Made by a program: the position numbers and the translations under genes. Source: Albugo candida (lineage: Eukaryota > Oomycota > Peronosporomycetes > Albuginales > Albuginaceae). Taken from it: a stretch of DNA of 64,000 nt. Below the pieces are notes generated by a model that was not told the origin of the DNA, made no database searches, and was given only the letters and a program-made list of their open reading frames with translations. Numbering within the stretch: the stretch's first letter is position 1; each line of letters begins with the position of its first letter. Positions 10,416 to 20,175 of the stretch are shown piece after piece. The stretch lies in contig CAJNAR010000148.1 of NCBI GenBank assembly GCA_905220665.1, positions 124,001 to 188,000 on the forward strand, written 5' to 3'.

Positions 10416-12299
10416 ATGCACTATCCTCGATCGATGTGGGCTATTCTTCTATGGCTGTCCAGCTACCTGTTTCATCATGTCTCTCCTGTATTGCAACAAG
10501 GTGGCATGAAGCTCACTTACACACAAGAGGAGAACCTAGAAGAATGTATACATTGTCTTCTCTATGAAGTAGGAGCAACTCGCTTAACACCAACTCACTT
10601 TTCACCAGCTACAGATACAAACTGGCGTGTGCTCGAGTACAAATTTATTGGCTCTCAATTTTTCTATACATTTGCTTCAACCTATTGCCGGGGCGTCACA
10701 AGTTGCATCTACGTAGAAACGTACAATATTCACAACATCGACGAATCAAGGGTGAATTTGAGCCCTACGCTGGAAAACGTACGCGATCAACCTCACGAAA
10801 GGGTGTGCTTGATGAAGTCAAAAGGCTCTATGGATGTTTTGTGTGCAAGTTGTCTCGAGGAAGCCAGTCGTACGCAGTATTTTGGACAATTGCACCTTCT
10901 GTCATATTCAAGTCGTCACGATATCGCTCTGCTTGTCATGTTCAGTGAGCGCACAGAAGCAGTAATAGTGAAGTCGTGTATGACGCATTGTGGAACTAGC
11001 GTTAAGTCCCTGAAAAGCCCGCATTGCGGACATCTTCTCACCACATTATTACAAGAGAGCGATGAGCAGCCTGAATCCTACTGGTCAGACGAGGGAGTGC
11101 AAGCGATCAATGGAATCCGAAAAGATGGTCCAAAATATTCAATTAGAAAAGAAATCTTACAGAATCATTATTGCCTGACCCAAAAAATTGTGAGATCAGA
11201 CTTTCACACGTGTAAATTTTGCCTGGCAAAACGGTTTGATGGACTGATTGTGGCCGTTAAAACAGTCCGTTCAAGGGAAACCAACGAACTACTTCATGCT
11301 ATACACGTTTTCGGCACAGTCAACGAAGGGGACGATAATGTCAAGCAAATCGTAGTCTGTGAAACATGTGGAAAAGTACACATTGAGAATATTGGTCATC
11401 TGGCTTGTCAGATAGGATTCCACGATATCTTTGTCAAGCCACAAGGAGTGAGACAAATTACCGCAAAGAAACAAGATACACCCGAACTAGCAAGTCCCGC
11501 AGTTGCAAGCGAGTGCATCTGGGCATCAAAATCTGAATATGGCTCGACATGTCAAAGTTGTCTCAAAAGGTATTCTCCAAAAGTAATGAAACTCTCAGAA
11601 CACGCGACGTTGGCTACAATAACCTCTTATACGTTGAAAAGCTCTGCTGCTCAATGTGTAGATGATTCCAAGTGCGATCAAGTCGTCTTCGTACCCTTTC
11701 CTATTTGCAATTATGAGATGCTTTTACAAGAACCAGCTGCGAATGATGCTCATAGAAGAAATATATTGAGCGGCAGCATCTCATCCTATACGCAATTTCA
11801 AAAGACACAATTATGGGAGTTACTTCATAAAAATCTTGATTCGGAGATTACATATACTCAAGATACTCGAATACCTAAAAGAACGAGGGTTGATTCTGGT
11901 GGCTTTGACCTTAATATCCCCGCTTCGACGATGGAACTCGAACAAGTCGCGGTTGTACATTGGAGCTCGAAAGAACCGTGGAAATGCTTGGAATGCCTTG
12001 CGATGAAGGAGTCAGTGATCATGATATCTATCGAAAGATCGTATGCATGGGTGATTGATCATTATGAGAATTTATACAGAAAAGGCTGGAAGTGCCCAAA
12101 TTGTCAATTGCTGCAAAAACTGTTTTCCTTTTCTCTTGACGTACGCTCAATGCGATCTCTTTCGCCGATTGAAATCCGCAACCTCTATTCATTGGGAACG
12201 AAGTCAAAAAGGGGCACATCAGGCAGTCTACCCGTACCCGATCCCGAAGCATATGACACTAGCGTGTTCCTTGATGGGAAGCAGCCTAATTCAAGATAA
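10416..12299 (+). CDS. Secreted CCG-class effector candidate, copy A
   Basis: An intronless 627-aa protein with an N-terminal signal peptide (SMWAILLWLSSYLFHHVSPV, residues 6-25) and no later membrane helix. The sequence C44-IH-C47-LLYEV-G53 fits CX2CX5G, the motif naming the CCG effectors reported from Albugo candida and relatives. Beyond it I see five repeated modules, each opening with CxxCL and closing with a second cysteine pair 31-45 residues later: pairs CIHC, CASC, CKFC, CQSC and CLEC, closed by CRGVTSC, CMTHC, CETC, CVDDSKC and CPNC. I start at ATG 10416 because the signal peptide begins there and the frame extends further upstream only through a TTG. The likely site of action is host apoplast or host cell; function is unknown. 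It may be called a cysteine-rich secreted protein elsewhere. Confidence 0.8.
   Translation: MHYPRSMWAILLWLSSYLFHHVSPVLQQGGMKLTYTQEENLEECIHCLLYEVGATRLTPTHFSPATDTNWRVLEYKFIGSQFFYTFASTYCRGVTSCIYVETYNIHNIDESRVNLSPTLENVRDQPHERVCLMKSKGSMDVLCASCLEEASRTQYFGQLHLLSYSSRHDIALLVMFSERTEAVIVKSCMTHCGTSVKSLKSPHCGHLLTTLLQESDEQPESYWSDEGVQAINGIRKDGPKYSIRKEILQNHYCLTQKIVRSDFHTCKFCLAKRFDGLIVAVKTVRSRETNELLHAIHVFGTVNEGDDNVKQIVVCETCGKVHIENIGHLACQIGFHDIFVKPQGVRQITAKKQDTPELASPAVASECIWASKSEYGSTCQSCLKRYSPKVMKLSEHATLATITSYTLKSSAAQCVDDSKCDQVVFVPFPICNYEMLLQEPAANDAHRRNILSGSISSYTQFQKTQLWELLHKNLDSEITYTQDTRIPKRTRVDSGGFDLNIPASTMELEQVAVVHWSSKEPWKCLECLAMKESVIMISIERSYAWVIDHYENLYRKGWKCPNCQLLQKLFSFSLDVRSMRSLSPIEIRNLYSLGTKSKRGTSGSLPVPDPEAYDTSVFLDGKQPNSR
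10545..10574 (+). other. CCG motif (CX2CX5G) of effector copy A
   Basis: Codes for the ten residues CIHCLLYEVG, directly followed by ATRLTP. The identical spacing is found in copy B (24619-24648) and in the broken copy C (58819-58848). Confidence 0.8.
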
Positions 12300-12842
12300 T
12301 CATCCGAATTAAGAAGCAATTGAAGAAGTCGTGAAGGTTCTTCTCTCCGATTTTAATCAAATAAAACGGTTTTTTCGCGGATGGCGTTTTCACGGTTGGG
12401 GTTAAGGACCTGCAAAAACGGTTTATACAATGTTTCTTCTGATGTAGCTGATAATGTGATTACCTAAGGTAACTTGAATTACTCCTATTGTCAATATCAA
12501 ATGACTGCAGTGTAGTTATGATACTACGATCCTGACCTGCAACCTTAAGTGCACAGGTTTGCCAGTATTCCGACGATCTATATGCAGTGATGCATTACAG
12601 AGCTGTAGGAGCAATAATGATGCTGCATATGCTGATACAGACCTTTTCATGGACCTAGGAAACATCCCATCCCTTTTCATTTCGATCTTGCATATGAGGC
12701 TGCATCCACTGTATAAAAGTAATCTAAAAGTTGCGCGTTTGTGCTTCCTTAACAAACGACCACGATACTCAAGTGAGAAACGCATGACACAAGATCATAC
12801 GCCTACAAGAAAGAACGACAAGCGTATTGAAAATCAGATACA
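12300..12842. other. Non-coding, right flank of copy A
   Basis: The first ~300 bp align with the sequence downstream of effector copy B. The remainder runs up to the retrotransposon target site. No gene is supportable; the open frame 12559-12981 crosses the LTR boundary and is spurious. Confidence 0.5.
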
Positions 12843-12847
12843 GATCT
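12843..12847. repeat. Target-site duplication GATCT, left
   Basis: Five bases immediately left of the 5' LTR. They are repeated exactly at 17811-17815, right after the 3' LTR, as expected for LTR-element integration. Confidence 0.85.
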
Positions 12848-13064
12848 TGTTGAAAGGCCGCGACTGTTCGCGTGAAAAGTGCGACTGTTCATGTGAAAGG
12901 GCGCGACTAGTGAAGTTGAAGTCATGCGACTTTCGGAACAAGTGGAGCATCTTATGGGCCTACATGAGTGATCGATGCTAACGGACGATAACGGACAGGC
13001 AAGGTAACCAAAGATCATAAGCTCCAAATACATTGAGTTTCTCATTTACCTTTCAGAACTAATA
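12848..13064 (+). repeat. 5' LTR of the copia element
   Basis: 217 bp, starting TGTTGAAAGG and ending AACTAATA, so the termini are TG...TA rather than the common TG...CA. It matches 17594-17810 apart from three substitutions. Confidence 0.92.
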
Positions 13065-13077
13065 GGTTATGAGCCCA
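13065..13077 (+). other. Putative primer-binding site
   Basis: GGTTATGAGCCCA directly follows the 5' LTR. It resembles the initiator-methionine tRNA primer-binding sequence of copia elements (TGGTATCAGAGC), with mismatches. Position supports the call better than sequence does. Confidence 0.4.
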
Positions 13078-13110
13078 AACCCCCGGAAGACGATCCAGCA
13101 GCTCCGCTAG

Positions 13111-14915
13111 GTGCTCTCGGCCCGCATGCGGTCGATGAGACAACAAGCGACAGCGCGGACATCACTCAAGCGAGTGAACACGGGACCTCCGAGCACGGTG
13201 CAGATCGTCTGGATAGACTTGAGGGACTCATCAGGAGTCTTATGCGCGACTTGGCGAGGGAACGCGTGGAGCGGGCCCAGCAGCACCCCGCGGAACCTGA
13301 TACCCGAATGGGAAGTGGCTCAAGTGTATTCAGCCAATTCTTGGCTGCTGAAAGGAACCGGGCGAGAGCAGACTCTTTCATTGAAGCTATGGGCATGCAA
13401 GTGCCGATTAAGATGCCGCAGAATCAGGCGCAGCACCAGCGGCAATTTTTCCCAGCGGTTCAGCCTACTGCGCAAGCCTAGGCACAGCCAAGGCAGGACT
13501 TCTACCCCCGCAAAACTTTCGGTGTCAAGATGCTTACTGTCAAGGATATGAAGCTGCCTATCGAGCGCTTCACTGGAAAGGAAGAATACAAAGGGCTCGG
13601 GTCAGGGGTCAAGGACTGGGGATTGCAGTTTCTGGACGAGCTTGGAGCGGCTCAACGCCTCAGTAGAGGTGAATGACCTGGGGAGTACAAGATGAGGACA
13701 CTTAATCGGTACCTGGATGGAATCGCAAGAAAGCATTTCGACAAGATGAAAGGAGTCTGGGCATCAGAAATACCCACGATTGAACACTTGATGAACAAGT
13801 TGCTCGAGGTATATAATACAGAGATCACTGTGGAGCAAGCCACGCGGTTTATGCGAGCTCGTAAGCCAAACGATCGATCTTGGACAGAGCATTACCAGTA
13901 TCTAGTCGCCGTAGCAAGTTCAGGGTGCTGCCCTGATCGATTTGTGCTTCAGTACATATGTGAAGGTGCATCACCGGACGTGAAACGAGCCATGCAAACG
14001 CGACTCGATCGCCGTCGCACTGACTATCTGAAACAAGCATGGGAGATGGCGGACTTCGCCAGTACGTTTGAACAAGATGCCGGCGCTCACGTGGTTAGTG
14101 GGGGTCGTCAAAATACTCATGTCAGAAGTAATGCCCGCGGCACTAACGTCGCAGCTGATGCATTGATTTCTCGCGATGAAAAAAGGTACTGGGGATGTAA
14201 CCAGCTTGGCCATACCAAGAGAGAGTGCAAAAAAAACAAAGCTGGTGGTAAACAGGCTTCATCTGCTCTAAGTATCGGTGCCTCTTTCGATGGTGTAAAG
14301 CAGACTTGGATTCTCGATAGTGGCGCCAGCAGGCACCTGGTGATGGACGTCAGCATGCTTGTCGACGCGGTTGATTGCTTCGATGAATGTAATGTCGCTG
14401 ATGGACAAGCTATCAAGGTTACAAAGGTGGGCCAAGTCAAGTTGCAAGCAAACGTGGATGGGAGAACTCACATAGTTGCATTGAGTGACATCTACTATGC
14501 AAAGGACCTCACGCACAAGCTACTTTCGTACTGCAAACTCGAAGAAAAAGGGGTTGCACTGAGCTACGACGATGGACGTCGATATTTGAGGCGTAACAGC
14601 GATGGATCACGAGTGTTTGAAGTTGAAAAAGAAAACAACGTGCTGGTGGTGTGTACGTGGAGTATAAAGGCTACATCACGAAGAAATGAAGTGGTGCATG
14701 CGTCATTACTCACTGCAGATAACGATGATGAAAACATTGTGCCCGTGAAGTGTACTCTTTTGGAGCTACATAAACGCCTGGGCCACCTCATGTATGACTC
14801 GGTTGAGAAGATGGCGGATAGTGAAGGCCCGGGTATCGAGCTGACTGACAGGAGTCGACCAAGCTGTCTAACGTGCGATCAAGGCAAACAGTCGAAGTAT
14901 GCACAAGCGAAGTAG
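13111..14915 (+). pseudogene. Copia gag-protease region, broken
   Basis: Gag-like sequence is spread over at least two frames. A first part ends at a TAG at 13479-13481; reading continues to a TGA near 13676, and the frame then shifts to 13692. The 13692-14915 frame includes a CCHC-like knuckle (WGCNQLGHTKREC, with the first cysteine apparently lost), the aspartic protease motif WILDSGASRHLV and the gag-pre-integrase motif ELHKRLGHLMYDSVEKMA. It ends at a TAG (14913-14915) in the middle of pol, since the same frame goes on with integrase sequence. Confidence 0.8.
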
Positions 14916-17575
14916 GATAGCGGGTTTTACTCTCCGATTGATCGAATTGGTGGTGTTATTTGCAGTGACCTGAAAGGTCCTATGACACCAGCAGACCGAT
15001 GCGGCAATCGGTAGATGATCAACTTTGTTGACCATGCCTCAGATTATTGCAGAGTGTTTGTTGCGCGCAAGAAGGATCAAGCTGCGAAAATGTTCGAACA
15101 CTTTTTGGCCTTTTTCGAGCGGTCTTTTGATTGCAAGGTACACATACTAAGGACGGACGGTGTTGGAGAATATCGCAACGTGGACATGCTTTGCAAGGAG
15201 ATCGGAGTGACGAGACAAGTGAGCGAGGCTGGAAATCAAGCTTCCAATGGAAAGGCAGAACGCATGCACAGGACAGTACTCAACATGGCACGGTGCATGT
15301 TGTTTTCAAGCGGATTGCCGTTACACTTCTGGGGTGATGCAGTCCAATACGCGACTTACATTTTAAACCGCAGTCCAAGCAGCGCCAACGTGAAGCGGGC
15401 TTCTCCAATCGAGGTCCTGACTGGAAATAAGCCAGTCTTGCCGATGTCGTGGCGTTTGGAAGCCCATGTACGGCCTATCGCGACCCACGAAAGAGGTCGT
15501 GGCGTTTGGAAGCCCATGTACGGCCTATCGCGACCCACGAAAGAGGTCGTGGAAACCCCGTGCTGAAATCGGCATAATTGTCGGGAAGCACGACGAGACC
15601 AAGGGTTTCAAGGTATATCTTCCTCGCGAAAGGCTGGTCATTACGACGCAGCATGTCAAGCATGTGGACACCGTGGACGTTGATGGCAACTTGCAACTAC
15701 AACAACAGCTACGCAGAGAGGACCCTGGTTTGAGTCAAGCTGTGGAAACGAGGGAGCAGGCTGCGAAGCAGAAGGAGTACTCAAGTACTTGCAAAAGACT
15801 GTCCAAGCGCGGGTCACGTGGTAAAGGGAAAAGTTCGACGAACAGAGTACCGTTAAGCGGTGCCGATTCTCGCATAGTTGTCTCAGCTGGAACGCGCATG
15901 ACCACCCGCCACATGGGCGCTCAACATGTACCAGTTGCAATGGTAAACTTGGTTGAAGATCCGAAGACCTACAGAGAAGCAGTACAGTCGAAAGAAGGAT
16001 GCAGCACTGTGGCGAGAAGCAATGCGTTGCGAGCTTGAATCGCTTAAATTAAACAAGACGTGGGAGGTGACACTAAGAAGACCTGGCCAGAAGCTTTTGC
16101 ATTCAAAATGGGTCTTTAAGACGAAACGACACGCTGATGGGACTCTGCAACGTTTCAAAGCGAGGCTCGTGGCCTGTGGAAATGAGCAGGCATATGGTGT
16201 CGATTATACCACGACATTCAGTGCTGTGATGGAAATGACGACAGTGAAGGTGGTGCTGGCATCGGCGCGTGTATGGGGGTTTTCTGCTCGACATGGGGAT
16301 GTTCCTAATGCTTACGTGAAAGCCGATAAAGAAGAAGATCTCGAAATTGCGCTTCACGTGCCGCAAGGAATGGAATTTGACGAGCACGAAGTACACAGTT
16401 TGGGTACAAGTGACAGGAGCAAGTTGGCGCTAAAACATCAAAAGAGCCTTTACGGGCTTAAGCAGGCTGGGCGTTTGTGGGCACAACTGTTACATGATAC
16501 ACTGGTGAAGCTTGGATTTACACCGTGCTACACCGACAGTTGCTTGTACACAAAAGGAGATGTCTCAACGATTACGCTAGTGGGTGTCTATGTGGACGAC
16601 CTATTGGTAACTGCTAAGAGGGCCTGTGATGTGACCAAATTCTTCGATGACATGAAGGTACTCGAGGTGAAGGACCTCGGCGAAGTATCTAAGTTTCTGG
16701 GCATTGGCGTGATGTATACCAAGGATTCTGGGCACATTTTGGAGCAAACTCAGTGTATTCGCGAAATAATTGTTGGTCTTAGTCTGGATCAGGCTAAAAC
16801 TGCTCGTACGCCTATCGTTGATGAACAAGACGGCGAAGACGAGGGCGATTTGATACCGAGTGGCAGTGACGGTACACCAAAGGGACCAACAGTAAAGATG
16901 TTTCAATCGTTGATTGGAAGTCTGCTTTGGTTGTCGCGGTGTACAAGGCCGGACATTGCATTTGCTGTACACCGGGCCAGCCGGCGGTCGCATGCACCAA
17001 GGGATTGCGATTGGCGTTGGGCAAAGCGAATAGTTCGATACCTGAAGGGAACTGCCGACCTAAAGTTTGAGATGAGAGGGACTATTGGAAGTGACAGTTC
17101 TCAAGATGTTGTGCTTGAAGGCTACAGCGACGCAGATTACGCTGCGGATCGTGCGGATCGAAAATCGGTAAGTGGAGGGGTTCTATGCTTAAATGGTATG
17201 GTTGTCGGTTGGATCTGTCGGAAACAGGTAAGCGTGGCATTATCTACGATGGAGGCCGAGTTTGTGGCTGCATCACTAGTGGCGAGTGATTTGCTAGGAT
17301 TGTGTGAGCTGCTGGGTGAGATTGGAGTGAGCGTGACCAAGCCGTTGCTAATGCACGTTGATAATCAAGCTGCTATTAAGCAAATACAAGGCGAAGATAG
17401 CGCGGGAAGAGCGAAACACATCGCAGTACGTCTCAAGTTTATCAAGGATTACAGCAAGAAACAAGTGATCAAGGTGGTTTATTGCGAGTCGCGTTTAATG
17501 CGAGCTGATCTTCTCAGCAAGACGTCCACCGCACCGAGATTGACGGAGCTGTGCAAGCTGATCTCGATGGTGTAA
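14916..17575 (+). pseudogene. Copia integrase, reverse transcriptase and RNase H region, broken
   Basis: The integrase core is in frame with the upstream protease but is interrupted by a second TAG at 15012-15014. It then shows the HASDYCRVF and GVTRQVSEAGNQASNGKAERMH-type DDE region (15015-15440). A 50-bp tandem duplication at 15446-15545 throws the frame. Reverse transcriptase follows from about 16040 (WVFKTKRHADGTLQRFKARL, SLYGLKQAGRLW, catalytic YVDDLLV). RNase H ends the region (GYSDADYAADRADRKS, TMEAEFVAASL). The last frame, 15953-17575, is long and intact. Confidence 0.88.
15446..15545 (+). repeat. 50-bp perfect tandem duplication inside copia pol
   Basis: Two adjacent identical 50-bp units (15446-15495 and 15496-15545), followed by seven bases of a third. 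Fifty is not a multiple of three, so the integrase frame changes at each copy. The upstream integrase frame does not register with the downstream FGSPCTAYRDP frame through either one or two copies. Confidence 0.9.
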
Positions 17576-17584
17576 AGACATCTC

Positions 17585-17593
17585 GAGAAGGAG
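17585..17593 (+). other. Putative polypurine tract
   Basis: GAGAAGGAG lies directly before the 3' LTR, where the plus-strand primer of LTR elements is expected. Confidence 0.55.
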
Positions 17594-17810
17594 TGTTGAA
17601 AGGCCGCGACTGTTCGCGTGAAAGGTGCGACTGTTCATGTGAAAGGGCGCGACTAGTGAAGTTGAAGTCATGCGACTTTCGGAACAAGTGGAGCATCTTA
17701 TGGGCCTACATGAGTGATCGATGGTAACGGACGATAACGGACAGGCAAGGTAACCAAAGATCATAAGCTCCAAATACATTGAGTTTCTCATTTACCTTCC
17801 AGAACTAATA
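17594..17810 (+). repeat. 3' LTR of the copia element
   Basis: 217 bp, TGTTGAAAGG to AACTAATA, followed by the GATCT target-site duplication at 17811-17815. Confidence 0.92.
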
Positions 17811-17815
17811 GATCT
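17811..17815. repeat. Target-site duplication GATCT, right
   Basis: Exact partner of 12843-12847. Confidence 0.85.
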
Positions 17816-20175
17816 CCCACATTAAATGAGCTGTTCAAGGACATATTGTCAAGTTCAGAACGGACCTTTGAATGTGATTGTACTAAGAACAATGGGGAAC
17901 ACGAAGCCTAGCAGTCTTTTAAAAAACTAAAGGCACCTGACCATTATAGATATTTCTGTCTGAACGAAAAAGGAAGTTATGTTGATCGCAGCGGCTACTG
18001 AATGAGATCGAACCTATCATGGAAGATTGATTTGATGGGAAAACTATCAAGAGGAGGTGCACGGCAGCTGTACATTTATTGCAGATGAACGACAAAGCTC
18101 CCAAAAAGTTTGGGTACTCCGTTCGACCTAGTCTTGCCATTCAAAACACAGCAAACAGCTGAATGGTATCACCTTATCGCATCTCTTTGAGCTCTGGCTG
18201 TCGCAACTGAACGACAAAATGTGCGCTGCTAGTCGCTCAAACCTCTTACTCACCGTATATGTTTCAACTTCTCTACCGGACGCTCCAATTTTGAATGTAT
18301 ACCTTCCAGTGCTTCCAATTTATACTATCGCCTTTGTACACCCTGTGGATTAGTAAAAAGTCGGCTCGCTCAAAGGTCAGATTGCCAAGGTGTGCACCGT
18401 CATATAGTGGACCGCTATGATAATGTCTTTGGATATTGTCATCATTTGTGTAGCTCTGGAGAAGAATAAATTTATCGTTCTTTATCTTGATGTGATTTCC
18501 GCTATGGATTAGGCTGAGTAAACATGGTTCTCTATCACGGGCACGATTATAACTCACTCCTGACGACGCAAATGAATGTCAGACAGAGCCATAATAGAGC
18601 TTCTTGCGAGCTATCCTTAGCTTTGAAAGAGTGTAATGACGCAAGTCCAAAGCGAAATCGTATTCTTCCTCCTTCATGATATGACATAATCTGACTACCT
18701 ATCTATGGCTCAACCTTATGAAACAATTGCTTTGATCAGTACCCACCAGCAGAGCGCATCTTCGTTGTTTCATAATGAAGCGGTCGATCAAGATATTTCT
18801 ATCAAACAAAACCAAAAAATCAGCGTACAGAGAATTTAGGTGTCCTGCTTGCATACGTCTTCGTCCTAAAGATTAGTCGTGAATATACTTGAATGAAGAC
18901 AGTAGCTGTTGTGCTTTCAGCAATCCATACGGTTTTATACGGCGATGAGCGTACCTCACAATAACCCGTTATAAAATGGTCGATCGTAGTAAGTGTGCAG
19001 AATGAAACATCTGAGCTCAAAGTTCCAGCTTCAGTAAAGCTAGCTTGCTTTCCATCAGCAAGTAGTCTGATGTCAAAAAGGATACTATTCTCATCAATTT
19101 CTCATAGGGATCCGTCTGTCAAGTTACCAATGTTAGTGATAGCCTTTACATTTTACCATTTGACTCGACTGAGTTGTGTTTGGGATGGAGAAGATAGTCA
19201 GAAAGTGAACGTTGTCAGTTCAAGCATGTTTGATTCATAGAATAATAATCGTAAGCTCATATATGTAATAGTATGTATCATCCAGTAAAAGTTCCTGGCT
19301 GCCTGTGACAAAATCGCAAGTAGCATTTCAAGTAAGGTTTTTCACGATACTTTATTATTACAAACATGAAATATCAGCACCAATATGCTGGACAAGAACG
19401 AATAGGAGGGGTGAGGTAGATCGGTCCTTAACATTCCCGGTATATGCTTTTTATCAGCAATCTGCATTTCTGCGCACTTCAAGGACGAGTCTCCGTAAAA
19501 CGATGGTCCGTATTAATTACCCCAATGTTGCTTTGTAAGAGCCGACGTCCTTACACGACAGTGGAACGCTGTTTTATGATTACAATGTGCTGGTCAAAAA
19601 TATGGCTGAATACCCATTGCTCAATGAATTGGAAAATACAATATATCGATCAGGAAGAGATACATGATCGTACATACCATAGCACCAAAAAGGAAGCGAT
19701 TTTAGTGGTACCACTTGTAAAAAGTGAGTCGATATTGAGCTCAATTGAGGATATTAAATAGGTTTTGGAGCGTTTGAGATTATTGACAGCGTCAGGATTC
19801 ATCCGAGCTTGCCTTGTCGTCGATGCTACTCGCGCTTTGCAATCACGCTTAGACTACAAAAATGATTTACCGTATAAAAAGTATACCACAAACTCACCTA
19901 TTGACTGGCTTTGAGTCTTAGAAGAACATGCTAGTACCTTTGCGGCAAGAAATGACAATGCATCGGGGTCGTGAGCTTTAGAGATGTCGTACAGAGCACC
20001 ACAGTCTTCGAGAAGTTGTGGCTGCTTGTTGGTCGTCAAATTTTCAATTTCATTGACCGATAGAACGAAGTGGAACCGCTCATGCTATCGAGGCCTTGCA
20101 TAACATGTTCTATCATAGCATTTCGCCCGATTTCCAACAATACCCCGTTTTGTACTGCGAGTCTTGACCCGAGCA
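17816..20175. other. Gene-poor stretch, no intact gene recognised
   Basis: About 2.4 kb of AT-rich sequence with only short open frames. A minus-strand stretch at 18273-18557 keeps protein-like composition but has no family I recognise and no plausible start. Similar fragments with stops continue to about 19020. These may be decayed gene remnants; I cannot support any as functional. Confidence 0.4.

Larger units (their letters stand above)
9757..12595 (+). repeat. Duplicated effector segment, copy A
   Basis: A direct repeat of about 2.8 kb that pairs with 24103-26650. Similarity begins about 650 bp upstream of the effector ATG, runs through the gene and extends about 300 bp beyond its stop. 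Identity is uneven: flanks and the 5' half of the gene are diverged with small indels, while the 3' half (from about 11490) is nearly identical. Ends were judged by eye and could be off by tens of bases. Confidence 0.75.
12848..17810 (+). mobile_element. Ty1/copia LTR retrotransposon, complete ends but broken coding region
   Basis: A 4963-bp element with 217-bp LTRs and a 5-bp target-site duplication. The internal order of gag, protease, integrase, reverse transcriptase, RNase H is diagnostic of Ty1/copia (Pseudoviridae-type) rather than gypsy. The two LTRs differ at only three sites by eye (an A/G in the GTGAAAAGTGC region, C/G in GATCGATG, T/C near the end), so insertion was recent. The coding region nevertheless has several in-frame TAG codons, frameshifts and a 50-bp tandem duplication, so this copy cannot encode an intact polyprotein. 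It lies between the two copies of the duplicated effector segment. Confidence 0.93.

Noticed and set aside
10545..10574. CHxC effector motif
   Set aside because: The residues are C-x-H-C, not C-H-x-C; the spacing to glycine fits the CCG class instead.
10383..12299. Longer effector A reading from 10383
   Set aside because: The codon at 10383 is TTG; the first ATG at 10416 coincides with a signal peptide.
15446..15545. CRISPR-like or regulatory tandem repeat
   Set aside because: There are only two perfect 50-bp units with no spacers, located inside copia pol; it is a simple tandem duplication.
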